Origin: Sulfurovum sp.
GTDB lineage: Bacteria > Campylobacterota > Campylobacteria > Campylobacterales > Sulfurovaceae
Assembly (NCBI GenBank): GCA_023955225.1
Contig: JAGSGJ010000042.1
Location: forward strand, 1-14,851
Length of the DNA stretch: 14,851 nucleotides
Direction of reading: 5' to 3'
Of the stretch, positions 5,430 through 12,732 are shown in pieces. Positions within the stretch are counted from its first letter, which is position 1, and every line of letters starts with the position of its first letter. The notes under the pieces are model-generated. The model did no database searches. It was not told the DNA's origin and saw only the letters and a list, made by a program, of their open reading frames with translations. Made by a program: the position numbers and the translations under genes.

Positions 5430-7744
5430 TAAACATCCAGGTGTTTTACATCTTTAGCATGGCTTTCAATGTAGTTTCTTCTAGGTTCCACTTCATCACC
5501 CATAAAGAGTGTAAATGTATCACTAGCAGCTTCGTCATCCTCTATGGTAACCTGTAAAAGTCTTCTGTTCTCTGGTGTCATTGTTGTTTCCCAAAGTTGT
5601 TCAGGGTTCATTTCACCTAGACCTTTATAGCGTTGGATATATGCACCTTTTTTTGCTGAACCTTCAACCTCTGCAAAGAGTGCAAGGAGGTCCTGGTCTT
5701 TAAATTCATCTGTGATATGTTCCTCAATTTTTTGATGTATATGTATGGCTTCATTGTAGTGAGGATTTGTAAAGAGTACTTCATCTACAATGAGTTCTTC
5801 AAGACCATCTTTTGTTTGTACAAATAGGTGGATCGTATCATCAGTAATGGTTTTATTTAGGATGTTGTATCCAAGTTCAGCGATGTATGCTTCTATCGTT
5901 TTTGCAAGCTCTCTGTTGTTTGTTCCGATAACATCGGGGTTTTCAATCATGTAACGAAGTACTTCAGGTAATGCAAAACGTTTTTCTATCTCTTTAAGTG
6001 TCATACGATAGTACGCTACAAGTTTAAAGAGATCAACCAAGTCTGCCTGTCCCATAGTGGTACTTTCGATAGCCGTGATACCATTTTCTATCAGATAATC
6101 ATTCAATGACTTTTCATCTTTTAAATACACTTCATTCTTACCTTTTTTATAACGGTAAAGTGGTGGCTGAGCAAGGTACAGATATCCTTTTTCTATGACA
6201 GGCTTTAAGAATCTAAAGAAGAACGTCATGAGCAGTGTTTGAATGTGAGAACCATCCACATCGGCATCGGTCATGATAATGACTTTATGGTATCTCAATT
6301 TTTCTTCATTAAACTCTTCACCGATACCACAGCCAAGTGCTGTGATCATGTTTTTGATCTCGTCAGATTTGAGGATTTTTTCTAAACGTGCTTTCTCTAC
6401 GTTAAGGATCTTACCTTTGAGTGGCAAAATCGCTTGGAAAACTCTATCGCGTCCCTGTTTTGCAGAACCGCCCGCAGAGTCCCCTTCCACAAGGTATATC
6501 TCAGATACTTCAGGATCTTTACTCTGACAGTCTGCAAGTTTACCAGGAAGTGTTCCGATGCTCATAGAGTCTTTACGTTTCACTAAGTCTTTTGCACGTT
6601 TCGCGGCATCTCTACCTCTAGCAGCAAGAAGTACCTGCGCCATAATAGCTTTGGCTTCTATAGGGTTTTCTTCCATATACTTGTTAAAGTTTTCAGAGAA
6701 GAATTTTTGTACCAATGGACGTACATAAGAAGATCCCAGTTTTCCTTTTGTCTGTCCTTCGAACTGTGGTTCAGGTACACGCACTGAAACAATAGCTATA
6801 AGACCTTCTTTACAGTCGTCTCCTGTAATTTTAGTGCCTTTCTCTTTAGCATTTGCATTTTTGGCGATATAGCTTGCCATAGAACGTGTAAGACCTGCTC
6901 TAAAACCTGCTTCATGTGTACCACCATCAGCTGTTTTAATGTTGTTTACAAAAGAGAGTGATTTTTCTGAGTCTGCATCGCAGTACATGAGAGCGATATC
7001 GATCTCGATGTCATCTGCTTTACCTTGGAAAAACTGTGCAGTTGAAAGAGGTGCTTTGGTATTCATGTCTTCAACAAATTGTTTGATACCACCTTCAAAG
7101 TGATAGAGCTCTTTGGTCCCATCACGTTCATCTTTAAAGTCAATAGTGATCTTTGGGTTCAGGTAACAAAGTTCTTTGAAACGTTTCATCAAGATCTCTT
7201 TTTGGAAGATAACGCTTTCTGTAAAGATGCTGTCATCCGGCCAAAATTCTATCTTCGTACCTTTTTTACGTGAAGTTCCTGTTATCACTAGTGGTTCTTG
7301 AGGGATACCTGCTTTAAAGTCTTGTTCGTGTGTATTACCATCACGCTGAACCGTAAGATGGAGATCTTTGGAGAGTGCATTTACAACAGAAACACCAACC
7401 CCGTGAAGACCACCGGAAACCTTGTATGTGTCTTTGTCAAATTTACCACCCGCATGAAGTACGGTAAGTACAACAGTCGCAGCAGATATTTTTTCACTAG
7501 GGTGTTCAGCTACAGGGATACCACGACCATTGTCCTCAATAATCGCAGAACCGGCTTTGGTCAGTGTGACTTTAATAGTATCACAGTACCCTGCCATCGC
7601 TTCATCGATAGAGTTATCTACGACTTCGTATACAAGGTGATGAAGACCTTTTGTAGATGTGTCACCGATATACATACCTGGTCTTTTTCTTACCGCTTCT
7701 AGTCCTTTAAGGACTTTAATATTACTAGCACCATATTCTGCCAT
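5429..7744 (-). CDS. gyrB: DNA gyrase subunit B
   Basis: GyrB is the ATPase subunit of gyrase, which introduces negative supercoils with GyrA. At 771 residues it is the length usual in Campylobacterota. The GHKL ATPase region has EVVDN (40-44), EDNGRGIP (70-77) and GGLHGVGVSVVN (111-122), and the transducer loop Lys is in QTKGKLG (331-337). The TOPRIM domain has EGDSAGG (420-426) and DADVDGSH (493-500). The C-terminal YKGLGEMNPEQLW motif is present. The quinolone/aminocoumarin-relevant positions D422 and K443 have the usual residues. GGAG lies 7 nt before the ATG. It leads a unit with the GGDEF/EAL gene and queF. It sits behind tsaD, not behind dnaN as in many relatives. Confidence 0.98.
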   Translation of the reverse strand: MAEYGASNIKVLKGLEAVRKRPGMYIGDTSTKGLHHLVYEVVDNSIDEAMAGYCDTIKVTLTKAGSAIIEDNGRGIPVAEHPSEKISAATVVLTVLHAGGKFDKDTYKVSGGLHGVGVSVVNALSKDLHLTVQRDGNTHEQDFKAGIPQEPLVITGTSRKKGTKIEFWPDDSIFTESVIFQKEILMKRFKELCYLNPKITIDFKDERDGTKELYHFEGGIKQFVEDMNTKAPLSTAQFFQGKADDIEIDIALMYCDADSEKSLSFVNNIKTADGGTHEAGFRAGLTRSMASYIAKNANAKEKGTKITGDDCKEGLIAIVSVRVPEPQFEGQTKGKLGSSYVRPLVQKFFSENFNKYMEENPIEAKAIMAQVLLAARGRDAAKRAKDLVKRKDSMSIGTLPGKLADCQSKDPEVSEIYLVEGDSAGGSAKQGRDRVFQAILPLKGKILNVEKARLEKILKSDEIKNMITALGCGIGEEFNEEKLRYHKVIIMTDADVDGSHIQTLLMTFFFRFLKPVIEKGYLYLAQPPLYRYKKGKNEVYLKDEKSLNDYLIENGITAIESTTMGQADLVDLFKLVAYYRMTLKEIEKRFALPEVLRYMIENPDVIGTNNRELAKTIEAYIAELGYNILNKTITDDTIHLFVQTKDGLEELIVDEVLFTNPHYNEAIHIHQKIEEHITDEFKDQDLLALFAEVEGSAKKGAYIQRYKGLGEMNPEQLWETTMTPENRRLLQVTIEDDEAASDTFTLFMGDEVEPRRNYIESHAKDVKHLDV

Positions 7745-7780
7745 GTTGAGACTCCATTTTGTGGGGGTATAAGTGTATAT

Positions 7781-7786
7781 ATTTTA
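7781..7786 (-). promoter_or_regulatory. Possible -10 box for gyrB
   Basis: TAAAAT on the minus strand, behind T-rich DNA, lies 36 nt before the gyrB start codon in the 92-nt gap after tsaD. It overlaps a small AGCTA/TAGCT inverted repeat (7786-7799). A second TAAAAT at 7814-7819 is an alternative. Neither has a clear -35. Confidence 0.3.
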
Positions 7787-7826
7787 GCTAAAACTAGCTT
7801 AGGAAAGAGGACTATTTTAGGGGATT

Positions 7827-7856
7827 AAAACGGCATTTATAAGAGCATGCCGTTTT
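7827..7856 (-). terminator. Intrinsic terminator overlapping the end of tsaD
   Basis: A perfect 10-bp inverted repeat AAAACGGCAT/ATGCCGTTTT (7827-7836 with 7847-7856) has a 10-nt loop that contains the tsaD stop codon. The upstream strand of the stem encodes the last tsaD codons. On the minus strand the stem ends in TTTT and then AATCCCC, so the T run is short. It probably separates the tsaD block from gyrB. Confidence 0.55.
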
Positions 7857-8850
7857 GTTGTTTTTTGGTGCTTATAATGTCTAATTCATTAGGATCAATA
7901 AAGAGCTTTTTTTCATAGGCTTCTAGTGCATATCTTCCTATCATAGCAGCATTGTCTGAACAGTATTCAAGTGGTGCAACGTGGAGTGTTTTACCAAATT
8001 CATCACAGAGTGACTGGTAAGCATTTCGTATGTACTTGTTTGCAGATGCGCCACCTACAATGGCAAAGTCTTTTATCTTCTCTTTTGCAAAGATCTTTTT
8101 ACTTTTTTGAAGGAGATGAAGCTTCACTGCTTTTTGAAATGATGCAGAGAGATCTGCTCGGTCCTGTTCGTTCATACCTTCACTGCCACCAAGTGCTTCT
8201 ACTTTAAGTCTCACAGCATTTTTAAGTCCTGAGAGAGAGAAGGCTATGAGAGGAGAGTTACGTAGCGGTATAGGGAGGTCAAAACGGTTTTCGTCCCCTT
8301 TAAGAGCAAGGGCTTCTATTAGCGGTCCACCAGGATAGCCTAAGCCCATCATCTTGGCACATTTGTCAAAGCTCTCACCCACAGAATCGTCCATACTCGT
8401 GGCAAGGATCTCCATACGTTCAAAACTTTCAACTCTTATGACTTGTGTATGCCCTCCTGAGATGAGAAGCACAAGTAGGGGTAGGGTAGAATCCTTTTCT
8501 ATAAAAAGTGAGTAGATATGTCCTTTGAGGTGATGTACAGGGATAAGAGGTATGTCAAGTAAAGTACTTAAGGTTTTTGCCATAGCAATGCCCTCAAGCA
8601 GTGTTACGCCAAGTCCTGGTTGGTTGGTTACCGCGATGGCTTTGAGTTTTTCAAAGTAGGGTTTAGTTTCTTTCAGTATCTCAGGGAGTGCAACAGCGTG
8701 AAGTCTGGATGCAAGTTCTGGGACTACACCGCCATAACAGGAGTGTTCTTCTTCCTGGGAGATTTTTTTATGATAAATGAGCTTTTTTGTGGCTATTTCG
8801 GTGATAGCTATAGAGCTGTCATCACAGCTTGATTCGATGCTTAAAATCAT
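7837..8850 (-). CDS. tsaD: tRNA N6-threonylcarbamoyladenosine synthase, catalytic subunit
   Basis: TsaD (Kae1/Gcp/YgjD family) transfers threonylcarbamoyl from its adenylate to A37 of ANN-decoding tRNAs, working with TsaB and TsaE. The 337 residues are full length. Metal-binding histidines are in HHLKGH (H107, H111). The nucleotide-binding ASKHA features are the N-terminal ILSIESSCDDSS (2-13), SGGHTQ (131-136), DDSVGESFDK (154-163), GYPGGP (171-176) and the C-terminal SDNAAMIG. The start overlaps the stop of the hydrolase gene as ATGA, indicating coupling. It is the last gene of the NFACT-cdsA-dxr block and ends in a hairpin terminator. Confidence 0.97.
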   Translation of the reverse strand: MILSIESSCDDSSIAITEIATKKLIYHKKISQEEEHSCYGGVVPELASRLHAVALPEILKETKPYFEKLKAIAVTNQPGLGVTLLEGIAMAKTLSTLLDIPLIPVHHLKGHIYSLFIEKDSTLPLLVLLISGGHTQVIRVESFERMEILATSMDDSVGESFDKCAKMMGLGYPGGPLIEALALKGDENRFDLPIPLRNSPLIAFSLSGLKNAVRLKVEALGGSEGMNEQDRADLSASFQKAVKLHLLQKSKKIFAKEKIKDFAIVGGASANKYIRNAYQSLCDEFGKTLHVAPLEYCSDNAAMIGRYALEAYEKKLFIDPNELDIISTKKQQNGMLL

Positions 8851-9419
8851 GATTTATCCAATACAAGTTTTTCTATCAGTTCCCATTTACCATAACCACT
8901 GTCAGTATTGATATGACCAGCATCTTTGATAACAGTCAAAGGGATATCATACTGCTGTGCCATAGCTTCTACTTCTTCTACTTTGATGTATGGGTCGTTG
9001 TCCGAGACTATCATTTTCACTTCTTTAGCATAGAGTTTTTCTGGCAGTTGACAAGGGAAAAAGGTTTTGATGGTATCTACTTCAGTCGTAAGGCTTGGTG
9101 GTGAGACCATAAAAAGTCTTTTGATCTGAGGTATCTCTTTCATAGTGGATTCGTTGCAGAGCCAAAACCAAAGTGTATTGGCTAAAGAGTGGCACACGAC
9201 AGTATCTGGTTTGAAATCTTCAAGTATCTCTTTGAGTTGTTTTATCCACCTGTTTTTACTCGGAAAGTGACAGTTGTCAAGTAAAGGGAAAGAGACTGTA
9301 CCATACTCTTTTGCGATAGTTGCAGCTAATTCAGCTTGCCAGTGTGGTGTATCACTTCCTCCCCAGCCATGCAGTATGAGTACTTTATCTTGCGTTGACA
9401 TAGGCTCTGACATCTTCAT
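8847..9419 (-). CDS. RBBP9/YdeN-type serine hydrolase
   Basis: This is an alpha/beta-hydrolase of the RBBP9 (serine hydrolase, DUF676-like small) family. The N-terminus has HGWGGSDTPHWQ (17-28), typical of the family. The apparent triad is S78 in CHSLAN, D142 in SDNDPY and H169 in AGHINTDSGYGKW. 190 residues is normal length. The substrate is unknown. The first ATG lies 35 nt inside the end of dxr; ATGs at codons 3 and 7 are alternatives, and none has a strong ribosome binding site. Codon 7 (9399-9401) would put the start nearest the core fold and cut the overlap to 17 nt. The gene is translationally embedded between dxr and tsaD. Confidence 0.85.
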   Translation of the reverse strand: MKMSEPMSTQDKVLILHGWGGSDTPHWQAELAATIAKEYGTVSFPLLDNCHFPSKNRWIKQLKEILEDFKPDTVVCHSLANTLWFWLCNESTMKEIPQIKRLFMVSPPSLTTEVDTIKTFFPCQLPEKLYAKEVKMIVSDNDPYIKVEEVEAMAQQYDIPLTVIKDAGHINTDSGYGKWELIEKLVLDKS

Positions 9420-10464
9420 CTATTTGGATGATTTCACTGATGTTTGATGCTTTAACAGTTTCAAACTTTTGATAGGCATCTAAAACCATTTCACTCATCC
9501 CGAAAAACGAACATTTTTCTTCTTGAAATGCTTGTATCGCTTCTTCATTTGCGGCATTGATCACTACACCTAAATGAGGATGTTTTAAGATGTGTTCTTT
9601 GATGTTCCAGATAGGGTAACGCTCTGCTTCAATAGGCAGAAATTCCAAGGCACCTATGCTGAGCAGGTCTGTTGGAGGTAAGATAGCTTCTTCTACCTCG
9701 CCTCTCAGTGCAAAAGCAATAGGTAGTTTCATGTCTACGCCTGCAAAGTGTGCAGTGGTAGAGCCGTCCGTAAATTCTGCAAGGGCATGGATGATCGATT
9801 TTTTTTCTATAACAGCATCAATGTTGCTTGTGTCAAAAAGCCATTTTGCTTCTAAAAGTTCAAACAGTTTATTGGTCATGGTGGCTGAATCTATGGTGAT
9901 CTTGTTGCCCATGGACCAGTTAGGGTGTTTGAGTGCATCTGAAAAAGTAGCATCTTTCATTTTACTCAGTTCCCAGTCTCTAAATGCACCACCGCTAGCC
10001 GTGATATAAAGCTTAGAGATCGGACGTTCATTCATGAGATACCACAGTCCAAAGTGCTCAGAGTCTATGGGTGTGATGAGAGACATATCTATGAATTCTC
10101 CTGCAACTACTAAAGACTCTTTGTTTGCCAGTGCGACCCTTTTACCAAGGCTTGTGGCTTTGAGTGTAGGGGCAAGACCGGTATAGCCTACAAGGGCATT
10201 GACGATGGTATCGCTCTCGCACATCTCTATGAGTTCCAAAATACCTTGTGCCCCACAGAGTACATTAGGGTGGTTGACTTTTGCTTTGTCCTCTTCGTTG
10301 GCGATAGCAACCACTTTGGGTTGATGTTCTTTGATCTGCTCGTTAAGCAGATCAATATTATTACCAGCGACAAGTGCTTCTATAACAATGTTGTAGCGTT
10401 TTGCGATGATGAGGGTATTGACTCCTATAGAGCCAGTAGAGCCGAGTAAAACGATGCTTGACAT
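9385..10464 (-). CDS. dxr: 1-deoxy-D-xylulose 5-phosphate reductoisomerase
   Basis: DXR (IspC) converts DXP to 2-C-methyl-D-erythritol 4-phosphate with NADPH, the committed step of the MEP isoprenoid pathway. The NADPH-binding loop is GSTGSIG (8-14). ALANKESLV (111-119) and the metal ligands D134 and E136 in PIDSEHFG are present, as is the substrate loop SMGNKITIDSATMTNK (184-199) with the third metal ligand E202. The usual NKGLE reads NKLFE, a tolerated-looking change. The length of 359 is slightly below the 380-400 of enterobacteria but usual here. The start lies 3 nt after the cdsA stop with no visible ribosome binding site, so translation probably depends on cdsA. The 3' end overlaps the hydrolase gene. 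Confidence 0.97.
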   Translation of the reverse strand: MSSIVLLGSTGSIGVNTLIIAKRYNIVIEALVAGNNIDLLNEQIKEHQPKVVAIANEEDKAKVNHPNVLCGAQGILELIEMCESDTIVNALVGYTGLAPTLKATSLGKRVALANKESLVVAGEFIDMSLITPIDSEHFGLWYLMNERPISKLYITASGGAFRDWELSKMKDATFSDALKHPNWSMGNKITIDSATMTNKLFELLEAKWLFDTSNIDAVIEKKSIIHALAEFTDGSTTAHFAGVDMKLPIAFALRGEVEEAILPPTDLLSIGALEFLPIEAERYPIWNIKEHILKHPHLGVVINAANEEAIQAFQEEKCSFFGMSEMVLDAYQKFETVKASNISEIIQIDEDVRAYVNAR

Positions 10465-10467
10465 GGA

Positions 10468-11226
10468 CTAGATCAAGGATCTGAGTGCAATAACCATGAT
10501 GATCGCACCAAAGAGGTACCCATCAATTCTGTCTAAGATACCACCATGCCCTGGGAGTAAGTCTCCAGAGTCTTTAACACCTGCTTCACGCTTAAGATAA
10601 GACTCAAAAAGGTCTCCAAATACTGAAGCGACAGCGGTCACAAGGGTTACGATAACTGCAATCCACAAGTCGACGACATAAAGTCCGGCAAAACTACCTG
10701 CCACTGTTGCGACAAAGATCCCTCCAAAAACACCTTCTAGTGTTTTATTTGGTGACGTGTCTGAAAACTTTGTTTTACCTATGGCTTTCCCTGTAAAAAA
10801 TGCTCCTACATCCGTGAGGGCTACGGTGACAAGAAGCCAGAACATAGACGCGATTCCGAAATCCTGGTAGAGGATAAGAAAGAAGAGTATCCCACTGACC
10901 GGGTAAAGAAAAGGAAGGAGCAGTCTTTTGTCAAAATTATGGAAATAGGCGAGAGATGAAGCAAATATCACTGCCATAAAGAAGAACAGATCATCCGGGT
11001 TAGGGTAAAAATATGCCACTATCCACAAGAGTGCAGCCCAAAGATACATAGAGGGACCGGTAAGTTTGAAAAGTTTCATGGCTTCATAAAAAGCAAACAT
11101 ATAAATGACACCTAAAAAAGCCCACATCACAAAAAAGTTATCTACCCAGCCAATAAATCCAACAAGTGCCAGTAACCCAATGCCCGTAAGCCATCGTTCT
11201 TGATAGTCTGTAAATATTTTTGTCAT
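10468..11226 (-). CDS. cdsA: Phosphatidate cytidylyltransferase (CDP-diacylglycerol synthase)
   Basis: CdsA makes CDP-diacylglycerol from phosphatidate and CTP in the inner membrane, the branch point of phospholipid synthesis. The protein is 252 residues with about seven hydrophobic segments. The family signature SYLKREAGVKDSGDL..PGHGGILDRID runs over 209-235, with G204-D205 just before it. The upstream conserved stretch includes D139, GKAIGKTK and SPNKTLEG (158-165). It is a little shorter than the E. coli enzyme (285), mainly in the N-terminal half. GAGGA precedes the ATG and an extended -10 promoter lies in the 58-nt gap behind the NFACT gene, so it can be expressed separately. Confidence 0.96.
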   Translation of the reverse strand: MTKIFTDYQERWLTGIGLLALVGFIGWVDNFFVMWAFLGVIYMFAFYEAMKLFKLTGPSMYLWAALLWIVAYFYPNPDDLFFFMAVIFASSLAYFHNFDKRLLLPFLYPVSGILFFLILYQDFGIASMFWLLVTVALTDVGAFFTGKAIGKTKFSDTSPNKTLEGVFGGIFVATVAGSFAGLYVVDLWIAVIVTLVTAVASVFGDLFESYLKREAGVKDSGDLLPGHGGILDRIDGYLFGAIIMVIALRSLI

Positions 11227-11256
11227 GATAATTTCCTCGTTTTTTAAATGAGGAAT

Positions 11257-11265
11257 ATTATAGCA
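11257..11265 (-). promoter_or_regulatory. Extended -10 promoter for cdsA
   Basis: TGCTATAAT on the minus strand is a perfect extended -10 element in the NFACT-cdsA gap. RNA would start near 11250, leaving a short leader of about 24 nt with the GAGGAA ribosome binding site at 11233-11238. No -35 hexamer is seen at the expected distance. Confidence 0.6.
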
Positions 11266-11284
11266 CGCTTTGGATTAGACGGTA

Positions 11285-12628
11285 CTAGACTCTAATTTCA
11301 ACACCCTCTTTGGTGACAGAAATAGTGTCATATTTGTTGTAAAATACGTTAGAGCCTTCTTGTATTTTGACAAATTTACGCTTCGTGTAATCGACTTCAT
11401 AGTCTCCAGGATTTTTGACAGAAAAATCTACGCAGAGTTTTGCCGCAGCACTCAACACTGAGTCTGGAATATTTTGCTTATCGGTCCTGATGATGACATG
11501 GCTTGATGGTACATCACGTATGTGCATCCAAAGGTCATTGGCTTTTGCTATTCCCAATAGTTTCTGATTCTCATTACTGTTCCGTCCTACAAGGACTTTA
11601 TAGTCTTCTATCCAGAAAAGTTCACCCTCTTTAAGACGCTCTTTCTTACGTTGTGACTTCGCTCGTTTAGGCACAAGAAGTTCGAGTTCATAGGGATCAT
11701 TGGCTTGTTCAAGTGCATAGTAGATATTGTCATAAAAGTCTTTTTTACTCTGTAGGTTTTCTTGTTCTATATGCACATTTTTGGCTTTACTTTGCGCCCG
11801 TTTTGCAAGGTTAAAAAAGTAGTCACTCATACGGTTTACTTTAATGTTTTTAGGTAGCTTAATAGTAATTTCATTTCCCTCAAAATCATAGGTATTTAAT
11901 TTTGTATCATAAGGTTTGATCTGATATAGGTTTGCCAAGATAAGGTTTCCGTAGCCTTTGTACTCTTTGGCTTGTTGTGCCAAACTCTCTTCGTTGGGTA
12001 AGTTCTCTAAAAGTTGGCCCAGTTTTTGACTTTTTTTCGCTGTCACAGAGAGTTTCTGTTTCTTTAACTCTATAAGTTTTTTAGCCTGTATTTGCGTAAA
12101 TGTGTCTTCAAGGTAAGCATCTATATCTGTTATCTCTTTCGTTTCTTCTGTGCGTGCAAAAGGAGGAATTGCAAGGAGTTCCACTCCTGGACGGATGACA
12201 CGAAAAGAACTGTCGGCATCTATATGTCTGAGTGCTTCGATGATGATTTCGTTGTTATCGATGAGTATGGCATTGGTATTTTTCCCTGTAAATTCCAGCT
12301 GTAAGCAGACGATCTTATCTTTGTATGAACTTTTAGGGGCAAGCGTTAAACGTAAGATACGGTCATCGTTTGGTACATCCACAGAGATGATCTTGCTTGC
12401 AGATAAGAGTGTGTGAAGCAGGCTATCAAAAGGTGCATTATATCCTTGAAGAGGCCTTTGTGAAGGTGCTTTGTAGATGAAACTGTGCCCTTTGGTCACG
12501 TTAAAGAAGTAGCTGTCAGATTTGTTAAATACCAACTCTAAAGTATTGTCCTCTACACGTCTTGCACGGCTGATAAATGTGAAGTCATTAAGACGTTTGG
12601 CGATGGCTTTGAGTTCGTATAATTTCAT
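11285..12628 (-). CDS. NFACT family protein (RqcH/Rqc2/FbpA-like)
   Basis: NFACT proteins bind the peptidyl-tRNA-obstructed 50S subunit and recruit tRNA-Ala for C-terminal alanine tailing in ribosome quality control; older annotation calls them fibronectin-binding. An NFACT-N domain (about 1-160) carries the Asp-Arg pair D89-R90 that RqcH needs for tailing. Coiled-coil regions lie at about 172-240 and 265-310. The NFACT-R domain (about 335-430) has GRNSNENQKLLG (348-359), NDLWMHIRDVPSSHVIIR (364-381) and AAAKLCVDFSV. At 447 residues it is far shorter than Firmicute RqcH (about 570), and I see no helix-hairpin-helix segment between NFACT-N and the coiled coil. The ribosome binding site is weak (GAAAGA). 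It is divergent from leuC. Confidence 0.9.
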   Translation of the reverse strand: MKLYELKAIAKRLNDFTFISRARRVEDNTLELVFNKSDSYFFNVTKGHSFIYKAPSQRPLQGYNAPFDSLLHTLLSASKIISVDVPNDDRILRLTLAPKSSYKDKIVCLQLEFTGKNTNAILIDNNEIIIEALRHIDADSSFRVIRPGVELLAIPPFARTEETKEITDIDAYLEDTFTQIQAKKLIELKKQKLSVTAKKSQKLGQLLENLPNEESLAQQAKEYKGYGNLILANLYQIKPYDTKLNTYDFEGNEITIKLPKNIKVNRMSDYFFNLAKRAQSKAKNVHIEQENLQSKKDFYDNIYYALEQANDPYELELLVPKRAKSQRKKERLKEGELFWIEDYKVLVGRNSNENQKLLGIAKANDLWMHIRDVPSSHVIIRTDKQNIPDSVLSAAAKLCVDFSVKNPGDYEVDYTKRKFVKIQEGSNVFYNKYDTISVTKEGVEIRV

Positions 12629-12656
12629 TTGAGTCTTTCTTGCTAATTGTAGTGAA

Positions 12657-12665
12657 ATTCTAGCA
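12657..12665 (-). promoter_or_regulatory. Extended -10 promoter for the NFACT gene
   Basis: TGCTAGAAT on the minus strand, 29 nt before the start codon, resembles TGNTATAAT with one mismatch. RNA would start near 12650. It lies back to back with the leuC promoter. Confidence 0.45.
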
Positions 12666-12679
12666 TAATTTTTTTTCGC

Positions 12680-12685
12680 TATAAT
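12680..12685 (+). promoter_or_regulatory. -10 box for leuC
   Basis: A perfect TATAAT follows an eight-T run (12669-12676), the usual Campylobacterota promoter layout. RNA would start near 12692, giving a 41-nt leader. No leader peptide or attenuator is visible in it. AAAGGA (12721-12726) is the ribosome binding site. Confidence 0.55.
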
Positions 12686-12732
12686 TCGCGTAATTATTTA
12701 TTATATACATTATCTAGAATAAAGGACAACCT

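Noticed and set aside
7298..7702. 134-codon open frame on the plus strand opposite gyrB
   Set aside because: It lies wholly antisense to a conserved gyrB region, has no ribosome binding site and no recognisable protein features.
7786..7799. AGCTA/TAGCT inverted repeat upstream of gyrB as an operator
   Set aside because: A 5-bp repeat in AT-rich DNA is expected by chance; noted only in the promoter entry.
9656..10009. 117-codon open frame opposite dxr
   Set aside because: It is antisense to conserved dxr motifs and its composition reflects the complementary codons.
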